Part shown: one piece after another, positions 35,055-45,048 of the stretch
Numbering within the stretch: position 1 is the first letter of the stretch
Layout of the letters: every line of letters begins with the position of its first letter
NCBI GenBank assembly: GCA_015490455.1
Contig: WFXU01000054.1
Span: 1-46,247, forward strand
DNA from: Hyphomicrobiales bacterium
Lineage (GTDB): Bacteria > Pseudomonadota > Alphaproteobacteria > Rhizobiales > Devosiaceae
Length of the DNA: 46,247 nt
Reading direction: 5' to 3'
Program-made: the position numbers and the translations under genes
The notes under the pieces: model-generated
Databases searched by the model: none
The model's input: only the letters and a program-made list of their open reading frames with translations
What the model was told of the DNA's origin: nothing

Positions 35055-35966
35055 TTAAGAGCGAGTGGAAAGGGGATGTTTAGAAATTAATTCACTTAAT
35101 CTCTTATCTAGAACATGAGTATAAATTTGCGTTGTGGAAATATCTGCATGCCCTAATAAAGTTTGCACAATTCTTAAATTCGCCCCTCCCTCTAAAAGGT
35201 GAGAAGCAAAGGCGTGACGCAAAATATGAGGCGAAACCCTATTGGGGCTAATTCCTGCTTTTAGGGCTAAATTTTTTAATTCGCGCGCAAAAACCTGCCT
35301 CTTAATATGTCCTGATTTTGATTTAGCAGGAAATAAAAATTTTTCTTTGGGATTATTTTTTATCCATAATATTAGTAAATCACGCGCCCTATCATTAAGC
35401 GGCACTATACGTTCGCGATTTCCCTTGCCAATAATATTGATAAAAAAACTATCGCGCATAATCGCATTTTTTTTAAGCGATACTAATTCACTAACCCGCA
35501 TTCCGGTCGCATATAATAATTCCAACATTAAATTTAATCTTTGCGCTCTTTTGCTTTGTTTTTTGCCCTGTGCTTCCTTATGTGCTTCTTGTTGTGCGGT
35601 TTTAAGTAAAATATCTACTTCGTTAATAGAAAGAATTTTTGGTAAAGAACGTAGTTTTTTTGGCGCATTAATTATCCTTGTTGGATCATCCTTTCTAAGC
35701 CCTTCTAATAGTAAAAATTGGTGAAATTGTTTTATTGAGCTTAAACGGCGCGAAATTGAGCTGGCTGCTAATCCTTGTTGGTGTAATTTTGTTAAATAGG
35801 AGATTATTATTTCTCTTTTTGCTTTAAGAAAACTAGTTTTTTTACCTTGTAAAAAGCCCAAATAATCCTCTAAATCACGTAAATAGGCAGCAATAGTATT
35901 CTTTGCTGCCCCCCTTTCAACGCTCATCATTTCCAAAAAATTTTCAATTAAATAGTTTTCCGACAT
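35055..35966 (-). CDS. xerD: Site-specific tyrosine recombinase XerD
   Basis: XerD, with XerC, resolves chromosome dimers at dif. The protein has the N-terminal SAM-like core-binding domain and a C-terminal catalytic domain. TGMRVSELVSLKK carries the first arginine, HILRHAFASHLLEGGANLRIVQTLLGHADISTTQIYTHV the HxxR, second histidine and the tyrosine nucleophile. I start it at ATG 35966 (MSENYLIENF); a TTG two codons upstream is also in frame. It begins three bases after the stop of the 49-residue membrane protein, suggesting a short operon. Position next to aroK is typical of Rhizobiales xerD rather than xerC. Confidence 0.95.
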   Translation of the reverse strand: MSENYLIENFLEMMSVERGAAKNTIAAYLRDLEDYLGFLQGKKTSFLKAKREIIISYLTKLHQQGLAASSISRRLSSIKQFHQFLLLEGLRKDDPTRIINAPKKLRSLPKILSINEVDILLKTAQQEAHKEAQGKKQSKRAQRLNLMLELLYATGMRVSELVSLKKNAIMRDSFFINIIGKGNRERIVPLNDRARDLLILWIKNNPKEKFLFPAKSKSGHIKRQVFARELKNLALKAGISPNRVSPHILRHAFASHLLEGGANLRIVQTLLGHADISTTQIYTHVLDKRLSELISKHPLSTRS

Positions 35967-35968
35967 AA

Positions 35969-36118
35969 TCAATTTTTATCAAAAATATCGCGCATTGGCA
36001 CGCGAATTGTTTCCTCTTTTTGCTGCGGCTCAACAAATATGGTAAGGGCAAACATTGAACCAAATGCCAATAAAGTAAGGAATAATAAAATTATCACAAA
36101 GCGGAATAAGGTTGGCAT
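35969..36118 (-). CDS. Small single-pass membrane protein (49 residues)
   Basis: This gene is too short for most ORF callers. It begins MPTLFRFVIILLFLTLLAFG, with one membrane helix at about residues 6-30. A short tail follows, containing VEPQQKEETIRVPMRD. A GGAG Shine-Dalgarno is seven bases before the ATG, and the stop overlaps the alternative TTG start of xerD, so the pair is almost certainly co-translated. Small membrane proteins with an FVEP-type tail lie between aroK and xerD in other Rhizobiales, as I recall the neighbourhood. Function is unknown. Confidence 0.8.
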   Translation of the reverse strand: MPTLFRFVIILLFLTLLAFGSMFALTIFVEPQQKEETIRVPMRDIFDKN

Positions 36119-36264
36119 TATTGAGCTCCGATAATATATTTGTTAAAATTCTGGCTATTAAAATTATTTACTTCAATAATTTGCTAAAATAAGTGCAAAT
36201 AGAATATATTGCAAATTCAGCAATAATTTATATTGGACTAAATTACTGATAAAGGGGTTATTCT

Positions 36265-36870
36265 ATCGTAAATTTTTCGCATAATCGTCAAAAAGATGAA
36301 GATAAAGAGGCCAAAAAACTGCTTAAGCTGCTAAATAGTAAACCAATAGTCCTTGTTGGTATGATGGGAGCAGGTAAAACTACTATTGGGCGGCGCTTGG
36401 CTAATCGTTTGGGAATTAAATTTATTGATAGTGATGTGGAAATAGAGCAAGCTGCTGGAATGAGCATAGTTGATTTTTTTTCCACACATGGCGAAGAAGA
36501 ATTTAGAAAGGGTGAGGCAAAGGTCATAAGGCGGATTTTAGAGCAAAAAAATATTGTCCTGGCTAGCGGTGGAGGGGCCTTTATTTCAGAACAAACAAGA
36601 AATATAATAAAGCAAAGGGCGTTTTCTATTTGGATAAGGGCAGAATTTGATGTGCTTTTTGCGCGTATTTCAAAGCGGCCAACTAGGCCTTTATTACAGA
36701 CTGAAAATCCCCAATCTACTTTGAAAAAACTGATAAAAGAGCGCTATCCACTATATCAAAAGGCAGATATTGCTATTATATCAGAAGATGTGCCCCACGA
36801 AATAATAGTTTCAAATTTAATTAGTAAAGCAATAAATTATTTGCAAAATGAAAAGCTGACAAAAGCATGA
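36265..36870 (+). CDS. aroK: Shikimate kinase, probable non-canonical start codon
   Basis: AroK phosphorylates shikimate at the 3-OH in the chorismate pathway. The P-loop is VLVGMMGAGKTTIG, followed by DSDVEIEQAAG (shikimate-binding Asp), EEEFRKGEAKVI and the LASGGGAF loop, and RPTRPLL in the lid. The first ATG in frame (36361) would delete beta-1 and half of the P-loop strand, so translation must begin earlier. Between the in-frame TAA at 36250 and 36361 there is no ATG, GTG or TTG. An ATC at 36265 sits seven bases after AAAGGGG and gives 201 residues, the expected size. CTG at 36319 is a second possibility. The gene overlaps aroB by 4 bp. Confidence 0.85.
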   Translation: MVNFSHNRQKDEDKEAKKLLKLLNSKPIVLVGMMGAGKTTIGRRLANRLGIKFIDSDVEIEQAAGMSIVDFFSTHGEEEFRKGEAKVIRRILEQKNIVLASGGGAFISEQTRNIIKQRAFSIWIRAEFDVLFARISKRPTRPLLQTENPQSTLKKLIKERYPLYQKADIAIISEDVPHEIIVSNLISKAINYLQNEKLTKA

Positions 36871-37976
36871 ATAAATTAGAAATAATAAATATCCCGCTTA
36901 AAAATAGAGAATATGATATATATATTGGCGATAATTTACTGGAGCAAAGCGCCAATATTATTAAACAAAAATTTGCAAATAGAAAATTTGCAATTATTAC
37001 TGATGAGAACGTAGCTAAATATCAATTAGCGCGCTTGCAAAATGCGCTGCAAAGAGAGGCAATTAAAGCTGAAACCATTATTGTTAAAGCGGGGGAAGGA
37101 TCAAAAGATTTTGCTACCTTACAAAAAGTGATTGATAAAATTTTGGCGCTTCATTTGGAGCGTCAAGATATGATTATTGCCTTTGGCGGAGGGGTTATTG
37201 GTGATTTGGCCGGATTTGCCGCCGCCATTACACGGCGCGGTATGGATTTTATTCAAATCCCAACTTCGCTTTTGGCACAAATTGATAGTTCAGTTGGAGG
37301 AAAAACCGGCATAAATACAAAATATGGTAAAAATCTTGTTGGCGCTTTTCACCAGCCCAAATTAGTGCTTTGTGATTTACAAAGCTTAAAAACATTACCC
37401 CCACGCCAATTTCGTGCAGGCTATGCGGAAATGGTTAAATATGGGCTTATTGATGATGAAGAATTTTTCTTTTGGCTAGAAGAAAATTATCAGCATATTT
37501 TTGCAGGCAATAATGAGCAAAGAGCAAAAGCTATTGCCCATTGTTGCCGGGCAAAATCCCGCTTTGTTATTGCTGATGAAAGAGAAGCAAATATTCGCGC
37601 TTTGTTAAATCTTGGGCATACATTCGGACATGCATTAGAGGCAGTAACGGGATATTCAGATAGATTAATTCATGGAGAAGCCGTAGCAATTGGTATTGTT
37701 TTAGCGCATAAATTTTCGGCTAAACTAGGATTAATCCCTTCACAAGATGCAATTAGAGTGCAAAAACATTTGCAATTAGCAGGCCTTCCAACCACATTAG
37801 AGGAAATTAAAGGAACAAAACCAACAATAAAAGAGCTTTTAACAGCAATTTTACAGGATAAAAAAATAATGGGAGGAAACTTAACCTTTATTTTAACAAA
37901 GGCTATTGGCAAATCATTCATTGCCACAAATATAGATATAAAAAATGTTGAAACTTTTCTAAAGGAAATAATTTAA
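36867..37976 (+). CDS. aroB: 3-dehydroquinate synthase
   Basis: AroB converts DAHP to 3-dehydroquinate, the second step toward chorismate. The 369-residue protein has the NAD-binding motif AFGGGVIGDLAGFAAA, the substrate and metal region IPTSLLAQIDSSVGGKTGIN, and zinc ligands in LLNLGHTFGHALEA plus the histidine of RLIHGEAVAIG. It starts by an ATGA overlap with aroK and is followed two bases after its stop by the CNNM/CorC gene, forming an aroK-aroB-corC operon. It is complete. Confidence 0.97.
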   Translation: MNKLEIINIPLKNREYDIYIGDNLLEQSANIIKQKFANRKFAIITDENVAKYQLARLQNALQREAIKAETIIVKAGEGSKDFATLQKVIDKILALHLERQDMIIAFGGGVIGDLAGFAAAITRRGMDFIQIPTSLLAQIDSSVGGKTGINTKYGKNLVGAFHQPKLVLCDLQSLKTLPPRQFRAGYAEMVKYGLIDDEEFFFWLEENYQHIFAGNNEQRAKAIAHCCRAKSRFVIADEREANIRALLNLGHTFGHALEAVTGYSDRLIHGEAVAIGIVLAHKFSAKLGLIPSQDAIRVQKHLQLAGLPTTLEEIKGTKPTIKELLTAILQDKKIMGGNLTFILTKAIGKSFIATNIDIKNVETFLKEII

Positions 37977-37978
37977 CT

Positions 37979-39235
37979 GTGACTTTTTGGATTATAATTG
38001 CAGCAATAGGTTTTTTATTAATTTTAAGCGCATTTTTATCGGGTTCTGAAACCGCCCTTACCGCCGCCTCGCGCGCGCGCCTACATGCAAAGGCAAAAAA
38101 TGGCAATAAGCGCGCTAAAATATTTGAAAAACTCGTCAAAGATAAGGAAAAATTAATTGGCACCCTTTTATTGGGTAATAATCTTGTTAATATTCTTGCC
38201 TCATCTTTGGCTACGTCTGTGCTCATCGCCCTTTTTGGCGATAGCGGGGTGGTTTATGCCACCCTTTTAATGACTATGGCGGTGGTTATTTTTGCTGAAG
38301 TTTTACCAAAAACATGGGCTATTAAACAGCCAGATGAATTTTCCCTTGCCGTCTCTCCCTTTATCAGACCTCTTGTTGCTTTGCTCTCACCGGTAACAAT
38401 TGCGGTAAAATTAATTGTCAATTTTATTCTTAAAATTTTTTCTATTGAAAATAATGGCCCCTCTTTAGCTGCACATAAGGAAATAAGAGACACTATAGAT
38501 TTACTTCATTCAGAGGGCGAAGTTGTAAAAAAAGATAAGGATATGCTGGGCGGCCTATTAGATCTGAAAGAACTTGATGTTGGCGATATTATGGTGCACC
38601 GCACTAAAATGTTAGCGCTTAATATAGAACAAAATGCAGAAGAATTAATTAAGCAGATTTTACAAAGTCCCTATACTAGAATGCCCCTTTATGAGGGAGA
38701 AAATGATAATATTATCGGCGTTGTGCATGTCAAAGATGTTTTGCGCACTCTGATTAAAGCAAAGGGTGATATTAAAAAGATTGATATTAAAAAAATTGCC
38801 GTAAAACCATGGTTTATTCCTGAAACAACCCAACTTCAGGCACAATTAAGCGCATTTTTGAAAGCCAAATCCCATTTTGCCCTTGTTGTTGATGAATATG
38901 GCGAGGTGCAGGGTCTAATAACTCTTGAAGATATATTAGAAGAAATTGTTGGCGATATATCTGATGAACATGATGAATTAATTGAGGGTATAAATAAACA
39001 AAGTGATGGAACTTATGCCATTGATGGTTCATTGCCGGTTCGTGATATAAATAGAGCGCTTGATTGGGATTTACCTGAAGATGAAGCCACAACCATAGCG
39101 GGATTGGTTATTCACGAGGCCAAAACCATTCCTGATGAGGGACAACAATTTACCTTTTATAATTTTCGCTTCAAAATTTTGCAAAAAACGGCTAATCGCA
39201 TAACTAAACTGGCCGTATGTCCGATTAGAAAATAA
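37979..39235 (+). CDS. CNNM/CBS-domain membrane protein (HlyC/CorC family)
   Basis: The 418-residue protein has an N-terminal DUF21 (CNNM) membrane domain with hydrophobic segments at about residues 1-24, 60-85, 90-110 and 125-145, including the SGSETALTAASRARL motif. Two CBS domains follow (GDIMVHRTKML to VHVKDVL, then HFALVVDEYGEVQGLITLEDILEEIVGDISDEHD), and last a CorC_HlyC domain. Relatives act in Mg2+/Co2+ transport; the older haemolysin label is historical. It starts with GTG two bases after the aroB stop. An upstream position next to aroB is common in Rhizobiales. Confidence 0.92.
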   Translation: MTFWIIIAAIGFLLILSAFLSGSETALTAASRARLHAKAKNGNKRAKIFEKLVKDKEKLIGTLLLGNNLVNILASSLATSVLIALFGDSGVVYATLLMTMAVVIFAEVLPKTWAIKQPDEFSLAVSPFIRPLVALLSPVTIAVKLIVNFILKIFSIENNGPSLAAHKEIRDTIDLLHSEGEVVKKDKDMLGGLLDLKELDVGDIMVHRTKMLALNIEQNAEELIKQILQSPYTRMPLYEGENDNIIGVVHVKDVLRTLIKAKGDIKKIDIKKIAVKPWFIPETTQLQAQLSAFLKAKSHFALVVDEYGEVQGLITLEDILEEIVGDISDEHDELIEGINKQSDGTYAIDGSLPVRDINRALDWDLPEDEATTIAGLVIHEAKTIPDEGQQFTFYNFRFKILQKTANRITKLAVCPIRK

Positions 39236-39343
39236 ATTTGTAAAATCTGGTTGCACTTTTTTATTTTGCTTGGCAAAATAGCTGGCCTCAATTTATATCC
39301 CTTCATTGAAAGGGGTTGGAAGAACTTAAATATTGCTTAAATA

Positions 39344-39946
39344 GTGAATAGAGAAATGGCAGAAAAAACAGATATTTTTGACAGTATTCGCATTAAATCC
39401 AGACGCAGCACCAAGCCTGAAAAAGGGGTGGATATGTGTGAATGGGAAAATTGTGAAAAACCCGGCACCCACCGCGCACCAAAGAAAAAAAAGGCAAATA
39501 AGGAATTTCATCTATTCTGCCTTGAGCATGTGAGAAAATATAATCAGTCATTTAATTATTTTGCTGAGGATAGTGGGGAAACAAAAGATAGTTCAACAAT
39601 ATTTGCAGAGCGCCCAACTTGGGAATTTGGAGCAGGCCCCTCAGCTAAAGCTAAAAAAAGGGCAAAATTTGCAGATCCGCAAAATTTATATGCCCGCCTT
39701 GCGGCAAGAAGCCGTGCTAATGATCCAGAAAAAAGGCCTATACGCCGTTTGGTAGAGGCCGACAGAAAAGCGCTGGAAGTTTTGGGATTAAAAGGAAAAC
39801 ACGGAGCAAAAGAAATAAAAATTGCTTATAAATCTCTAGTTAAAATCCATCATCCCGATGCAAATGGCGGCGACCGTTCTTCAGAAGAGAGGTTGCGTGC
39901 TATTATTAACGCCTATAATCACTTAAAGAAAAAGGGTCTTGTTTAG
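39344..39946 (+). CDS. J-domain protein adjacent to cobS
   Basis: A J-domain at the C-terminus (about 140-200) contains the essential HPD tripeptide in [21 protein letters not shown], so it should stimulate a DnaK ATPase. The N-terminal part has [19 protein letters not shown] and FHLFCLEHV, a CxxxxC...C pattern that could bind zinc. The start shown is GTG at 39344; the ATG at 39356 (MAEKTDIF) is equally possible. The gene sits 29 bp before cobS, as in many Rhizobiales, and may help to assemble the CobS/CobT chelatase complex; that role is inferred from context only. Confidence 0.87.
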   Translation: MNREMAEKTDIFDSIRIKSRRSTKPEKGVDMCEWENCEKPGTHRAPKKKKANKEFHLFCLEHVRKYNQSFNYFAEDSGETKDSSTIFAERPTWEFGAGPSAKAKKRAKFADPQNLYARLAARSRANDPEKRPIRRLVEADRKALEVLGLKGKHGAKEIKIAYKSLVKIHHPDANGGDRSSEERLRAIINAYNHLKKKGLV

Positions 39947-39975
39947 GACCTATAACGCAAAACTATAGAAATAAA

Positions 39976-40953
39976 ATGAGCGAACAACAAAACCTACCAG
40001 ATTTTGATATAAATGTTAGAGAAACCTTCAATATTGACAGCGATATGGTTGTTAAGGGCTATAGGGAAAAAAGCGAACATGTTCCCCCAATAGATCCTGA
40101 TTATTTATTTGACCACAATACAACTTTGGCTATTTTGGCCGGTTTTGCCTTTAACCGACGCGTTATGGTGCAGGGCTATCATGGCACTGGTAAATCAACC
40201 CATATTGAACAAGTTGCCGCTCGCTTAAACTGGCCGTTAGTTAGGGTTAATTTAGATAGTCATATTTCCCGAATAGATCTGGTGGGAAAAGATGCCATAG
40301 TCTTAAAGGATGGACAACAAGTTACCGAATTTCGCGATGGTATTTTGCCATGGTCAGTGAAAAATAATATTGCCCTTGTTTTTGACGAATATGACGCAGG
40401 GCGTCCTGATGTTATGTTTGTTATTCAACGCGTATTGGAAACTGCTGGGCGTCTGACACTATTAGATCAAAATAGAGTCATATCCCCCCACCCGGCATTT
40501 CGCCTATTTGCAACTACTAACACAATAGGTTTGGGTGATACTTCCGGCCTTTATCACGGAACACAGCAAATAAATCAGGGGCAAATGGATCGCTGGTCAA
40601 TTGTTACTACCCTAAATTATTTACCGCACGAAAAAGAAATGGGAATTGTTCTTTCTAAAGCTAAATCCTATCAGACAGAGGAGGGAAGAAAAATAATTTC
40701 CAATATGGTTCGCCTAGCAGATCTAACCCGCTCAGCCTTTATAAATGGCGATCTTTCAACCGTTATGAGCCCAAGAACTGTAATAAATTGGGCACAAAAT
40801 GCGGAAATTTTTAGCGATATTGGTTTTGCCTTTCGCCTGACTTTTCTGAATAAATGTGATGAGCTTGAAAGGGTGGTGGTTGCTGAATTTTATCAGCGTG
40901 TATTTGGCGAGGATTTGCCCGAATCCGCTGCCAATATTGCCATAAGCGCCTAA
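39976..40953 (+). CDS. cobS: Cobaltochelatase AAA+ subunit CobS
   Basis: CobS is the ATPase motor of the aerobic cobaltochelatase (CobNST) that inserts Co2+ into hydrogenobyrinic acid a,c-diamide. In the 325 residues, Walker A is [16 protein letters not shown] (about 53-68), Walker B is [11 protein letters not shown], and sensor/arginine-finger residues lie in [15 protein letters not shown] and [11 protein letters not shown]. cobT follows after 12 bp on the same strand. The large subunit cobN is not in this window, so whether the organism can make cobalamin cannot be judged here. Confidence 0.96.
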   Translation: MSEQQNLPDFDINVRETFNIDSDMVVKGYREKSEHVPPIDPDYLFDHNTTLAILAGFAFNRRVMVQGYHGTGKSTHIEQVAARLNWPLVRVNLDSHISRIDLVGKDAIVLKDGQQVTEFRDGILPWSVKNNIALVFDEYDAGRPDVMFVIQRVLETAGRLTLLDQNRVISPHPAFRLFATTNTIGLGDTSGLYHGTQQINQGQMDRWSIVTTLNYLPHEKEMGIVLSKAKSYQTEEGRKIISNMVRLADLTRSAFINGDLSTVMSPRTVINWAQNAEIFSDIGFAFRLTFLNKCDELERVVVAEFYQRVFGEDLPESAANIAISA

Positions 40954-40965
40954 GGTTAATGAAAT

Positions 40966-42849
40966 ATGTCTTTGCCCAATGCTAAAAAAAGTGAAATTGA
41001 CAAAATAGCTGCGCTTAAAAATGCTATTGGCAAAACTATGCGGGCTATTTCTGCCGATAGCGAGCTGGAAATTACATTTGGCGCAGATAGGACAATAGTA
41101 AAAGGCAAAAATATTCGCCTGGCAAATATTTCATATCGTGCCGATAGAGAAGAAATTGCCGCTTCACGCGGAGAGGGTGATGCTATTTCTATGCGCTTAG
41201 CCGCGCATAATGCTGAAATTCACCATAAAAATTCTCCTAAAGACCCGATAGCAAAGGCCGCCTTTGACGCATTAGAGCAGGCGCGGGTTGAGATTTTAGG
41301 CTGTCTACGCCTATCCGGCATGAAGCAGAATATTTCACAAATGCTGGAGCAAAAATATATTAGATCTGACCTTGATAAGGTGGAGAATCAAAAAGATGCT
41401 CTTCTCTCTGAAGCGCTTGGCCTAATATTAAGAAATAAATTTGCCGATATAAAAATTCCCAAAAGTGCAAATAAAATTGTTGAATTATGGAAAGATGAAA
41501 TTGCCAAAAAATGTAAAAATTCACTTTTACAATTAGGCGAAAATATTACCGATCAACAATTATTTGCTAAAAGCTCTAAATATTTATTGCGTGATTTAGA
41601 GCTTATTGATGAGAGTGAAATTAATATAGATAATGATTATGAAGAAAATGAAGCCGATGGGAAACAGGATGATAGGCCCGGTGATAATAATCAGCAAGGG
41701 GAGGAACCGCTTGATAGTGAGCAAATCCAGAGCACTAAATCAGAAGGTGAAAATGAGCAATTAGAAGAAAATAGCGAAATAGATGAAAGCCAAATTGAAG
41801 CGGTTTTAAGCGAAGAGAGAAATGATAATGATAGTGAGGAAAGCTCCAATCAGCAACAAATAAGGGCGAAGGAAAATCAGCTTGAAAAAGAAGATGAATA
41901 TAAGGTCTTTACGACAAAATTTGATGAAATAGTTTATGCTGCCGATCTTTGTCCAGCTGACGAGCTAGAGCAATTAAGATCATTATTAGACGGACAATTA
42001 GAACATTTGGCAGGTGCTGTTGCTCGTTTAGCCAATAAGTTGCAGCGCCGCCTTATGGCGCAGCAAAATAGGGCCTGGCATTTTGATTTAGAAGAAGGCA
42101 TATTGGATAGTGCACGCCTATCACGCATTATTATAGATCCAATGCAGCCTCTTTCTTTTAAGATGGAGAGCGATATTGATTTTCGCGATACGGTAGTAAC
42201 TTTATTGATAGATAATTCCGGCTCAATGCGCGGGCGTCCCATTACTATTGCTGCAATTTGCGCCGATATTTTAGCCCGCACTTTAGAGCGATGTGGGGTA
42301 AAAAGTGAAATTTTAGGATTTACCACCCGCGCCTGGAAAGGTGGTAAATCGCGCGAAGCTTGGCTGGCGGCAGGGAGAATAGCAAATCCGGGACGTATTA
42401 ATGATATTCGCCATATTATTTATAAGGGAGCGGATGAACCATGGCGCCATGCTAGACGCAATTTGGGACTAATGATGCGTGAGGGTTTGCTTAAGGAAAA
42501 TATTGATGGGGAAGCACTTGAATGGGCAAAAAGCCGCCTTATGAATAGGCCTGAAAATCGCCGTATTATGGTTGTAATTTCCGATGGTGCTCCGGTGGAC
42601 GATAGTACTCAGAGCGTAAATAGCCCCAACTATCTTGAGGAGCATTTACGAAAAACCATCAGGGAAATAGAAATGCGTAGCCCGATACAATTAATAGCTA
42701 TCGGCATCGGTCACGATGTTACTCGCTATTATCAGCGGGCAATTACCCTGCTGGACGCGGAAGAATTGGGTGGGGCCTTAGTTGATGAACTAGCCGCCCT
42801 TTTTGCAGAGCAAACTACTAAAGCGCTTATTAAGAGGCAAAATAAATGA
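40966..42849 (+). CDS. cobT: Cobaltochelatase subunit CobT
   Basis: CobT is the VWA-domain partner of CobS. The 627-residue product has a helical N-terminal part, then a highly acidic low-complexity segment at about residues 220-305. The C-terminal VWA domain has the MIDAS motif [14 protein letters not shown] (about 415-428). The acidic linker is normal for CobT. The end overlaps the start of the next gene by 4 bp (ATGA), so the phytase-like gene is in the same operon. Confidence 0.95.
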   Translation: MSLPNAKKSEIDKIAALKNAIGKTMRAISADSELEITFGADRTIVKGKNIRLANISYRADREEIAASRGEGDAISMRLAAHNAEIHHKNSPKDPIAKAAFDALEQARVEILGCLRLSGMKQNISQMLEQKYIRSDLDKVENQKDALLSEALGLILRNKFADIKIPKSANKIVELWKDEIAKKCKNSLLQLGENITDQQLFAKSSKYLLRDLELIDESEINIDNDYEENEADGKQDDRPGDNNQQGEEPLDSEQIQSTKSEGENEQLEENSEIDESQIEAVLSEERNDNDSEESSNQQQIRAKENQLEKEDEYKVFTTKFDEIVYAADLCPADELEQLRSLLDGQLEHLAGAVARLANKLQRRLMAQQNRAWHFDLEEGILDSARLSRIIIDPMQPLSFKMESDIDFRDTVVTLLIDNSGSMRGRPITIAAICADILARTLERCGVKSEILGFTTRAWKGGKSREAWLAAGRIANPGRINDIRHIIYKGADEPWRHARRNLGLMMREGLLKENIDGEALEWAKSRLMNRPENRRIMVVISDGAPVDDSTQSVNSPNYLEEHLRKTIREIEMRSPIQLIAIGIGHDVTRYYQRAITLLDAEELGGALVDELAALFAEQTTKALIKRQNK

Positions 42850-43850
42850 AATCATTGCGCCGGGCACTAATAATTTTTTTCCCACTCTCATTCTTATTAT
42901 TTGGCTTATTTAGCGGCGCAATAGCAGAAGAAATAAATGTTAATTCGCAAATTATTGAAAAATTCAAAAGAGCCAAAATTGGTGAAAAAGTTGATAAATT
43001 AATCTGGCGGGGAGGGCTTGTTCTTTCCAGCGATTCTCCGGATTTTGGCGGAATTTCCGGAATTAGTTTTACAGGCCCCAATAAAAAAATAACTATGGTT
43101 TCAGATATTGGAAATTATATTACCGGACAGCTAATTTACGATGAATCTGACAAATTATTGGCTTTGGTGGGCGTTGAAATATCGCCAATAAGAAATTCTA
43201 AAGGCAATATTTTGCCAAGACGATTTGCCAAAGATGCTGAAGCTATTGATACAATTTTTCGTTTTGGCCAGGCTGCAGCAGTAAGAATAGGGTTTGAAAA
43301 TCTGACCAGAGTTGCCGATTTTGAACTTAATAATGCTAAACCATATGGCGCGGCAAAAAAAGTGAGAATACCCAAAGAGCTGGCACAAGAAAGAACTAAT
43401 GCCTCGCTGGAAGCGCTTTGTATTGCCCCCCCCAATTCTCCCATTGCCGGCTCAACCCTATTAATAACGGAAGATATGCGCGTAAATGACGATATTGCCG
43501 CTTTTATGCTGGGTAATTTAGATAGGGGTAAATTTAGTGTCAAAAAAACTAATTCTATGAATCCAACAGATTGCGCCTTTTTGCAAAATGGTGATTTGCT
43601 GATTTTAGAGCGGGGAGTGGGCTTTTTATCATTCACTATGCAATTGCGCAAAATTGCTGCCGATGAAGTAAAACCCGGAGCGCGCTTAGAGGGTGAAGTA
43701 ATATTGAGCGCTTCAGGTTCTGATATTGATAATATGGAAGGGATAACAACCCATATTGCAGCCGATGGGAAAGAAAGAATAATTATTGTTTCTGACGATA
43801 ATTTTAACGATTGGGAGAGAACTCTTTTATTGGAATTCTCGCTACGATAA
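42846..43850 (+). CDS. Secreted esterase-like phytase-family protein
   Basis: A signal sequence (residues 1-27, hydrophobic [20 protein letters not shown], cleavage after AIA) directs export. The mature part has [63 protein letters not shown] and a repeated [26 protein letters not shown] at the C-terminus. These fit the esterase-like activity of phytase family (PF13449), probably a beta-propeller. The enzymatic substrate is not known. It overlaps cobT by 4 bp and is convergent with the transporter gene, 4 bp away. Confidence 0.87.
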   Translation: MKSLRRALIIFFPLSFLLFGLFSGAIAEEINVNSQIIEKFKRAKIGEKVDKLIWRGGLVLSSDSPDFGGISGISFTGPNKKITMVSDIGNYITGQLIYDESDKLLALVGVEISPIRNSKGNILPRRFAKDAEAIDTIFRFGQAAAVRIGFENLTRVADFELNNAKPYGAAKKVRIPKELAQERTNASLEALCIAPPNSPIAGSTLLITEDMRVNDDIAAFMLGNLDRGKFSVKKTNSMNPTDCAFLQNGDLLILERGVGFLSFTMQLRKIAADEVKPGARLEGEVILSASGSDIDNMEGITTHIAADGKERIIIVSDDNFNDWERTLLLEFSLR

Positions 43851-43854
43851 TATC

Positions 43855-44484
43855 TTAATTAATCCTGTTTGTTATTCTAAATCGAATAAAACCCCAATAG
43901 GGAAATAATAATAATAGGGCTATTATTATTTTCACCAGAAAATCACCAAAAGCCAATGAGAACCAAAGCGGCACCATAAAGCTAATATCTAATAGCGGCA
44001 CCATAAAGCTAAGAGAACTATCTTTTTGCTGAAAAAATAAATCAAGAAAAGCAAATTTAGCGCTAAATGCCAATGTGAAAAATACTAAACTATCAAGCAA
44101 TGAGGCTAATAATGAGGAAATTAGCGGCGCCTGCCACCATTTAGCTTCTCTAAGACGATTAAATATTGATATATCAAATAATTGCGCTAGCAAAAAGGCA
44201 GTTCCAGAAGCTATGGCAATACGGGGGGAAGCTAAAAATACTGACCAGATAACCGCAATAATAAAACCTATAAGCACTACAATACGCGCCCTTTGCGGCC
44301 CAAAAAATTTATTACTAATATCGGTTACTAAAAAGGCTATCGGATAGGTAAAAGCACCCAATGTCAGAATATTGCTTAAATCTATTGAAAATATTCTGAC
44401 ATTTAGTGGAAATTGCACTAAATAGTTAGAGCTGGCAACAATTATTGCCATTGCCAAAATGGCTGAAAAAAACGCAGCGCGCAT
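43855..44484 (-). CDS. Queuosine-precursor transporter, VUT/YhhQ family
   Basis: The 209-residue protein has about six membrane helices. The family's FTYPIAFLVTDISNKFFGPQRARIVV motif lies between helices 2 and 3. YhhQ imports 7-cyano- or 7-aminomethyl-7-deazaguanine for queuosine synthesis. The stretch LSFMVPLLDISFMVPLW near residue 160 arises from a 27-bp tandem duplication in the gene (43967-44011), which adds nine residues at the edge of a helix. The gene is downstream of rpmB on the same strand. The duplication keeps the frame, so the protein may still work. Confidence 0.88.
   Translation of the reverse strand: MRAAFFSAILAMAIIVASSNYLVQFPLNVRIFSIDLSNILTLGAFTYPIAFLVTDISNKFFGPQRARIVVLIGFIIAVIWSVFLASPRIAIASGTAFLLAQLFDISIFNRLREAKWWQAPLISSLLASLLDSLVFFTLAFSAKFAFLDLFFQQKDSSLSFMVPLLDISFMVPLWFSLAFGDFLVKIIIALLLLFPYWGFIRFRITNRIN
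43967..44011 (-). repeat. 27-bp in-frame tandem duplication in the YhhQ gene
   Basis: An 18-bp sequence, AGCGGCACCATAAAGCTA (+ strand), occurs exactly at 43967-43984 and again at 43994-44011, a period of 27 bp. The intervening nine bases differ. On the coding strand it gives SFMVPL twice. Identity over 18 bp suggests a recent origin or gene conversion. Confidence 0.9.
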
Positions 44485-44538
44485 TATGCACCTTTAATTA
44501 ATCGCAAACCGGCAAATGACCAGCGCGATGTTGAAATA

Positions 44539-44823
44539 TTAGCCAGCTAATGTTTGGCGAATTTCTGCTTTAAGTTCACGCACGCGAGGAGATAATTCAC
44601 TATCTTTAGCTTTTAATAAATAAGCATCTAAGCCGCCACGATGTTCGACAGTGCGCAATGTGCTGGCCGCAATTTTTAGCTTTATCGGACGCTTAAGTGC
44701 ATCAGAAATCAGCGTAACATTACATAAATTTGGTAAAAATTTACGCTTTGTGCGGTTCAGTGCGTGTGAAACATTATTACCGCTCATAACAGATTTGCCA
44801 GAAAGTTCACAACGTCGTGCCAT
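44539..44823 (-). CDS. rpmB: 50S ribosomal protein L28
   Basis: The 94-residue protein starts [21 protein letters not shown] and has [15 protein letters not shown] and [21 protein letters not shown], which are typical of alphaproteobacterial L28. It lacks the cysteine pairs of zinc-binding L28 forms. It is complete. The region upstream (44824-45048) must hold divergent promoters for rpmB and the DUF3108 gene. Confidence 0.98.
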   Translation of the reverse strand: MARRCELSGKSVMSGNNVSHALNRTKRKFLPNLCNVTLISDALKRPIKLKIAASTLRTVEHRGGLDAYLLKAKDSELSPRVRELKAEIRQTLAG

Positions 44824-45048
44824 AATTTCATTCCCGTTAATTTAGAGGATTAAGGCTAATTTAGCCAACTTAATATTATCCATGAGTGCTATAAATAGGT
44901 TGGCTCTGTTTAGTCAAACAAACCGCATCAGTCAAGTATTGATAATATTTTTATAATTTATGTAAATTTAGCCTTTTTTAAGCATGTTCTTTAATAATGC
45001 CAACTCTCTAATGTGGAGATATATAAAAGAGTAATATTGAGTTAAGTA

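Noticed and set aside
36361-36363. ATG at 36361 as the aroK start
   Set aside because: It would remove beta-1 and the beginning of the P-loop strand, leaving an inactive kinase.
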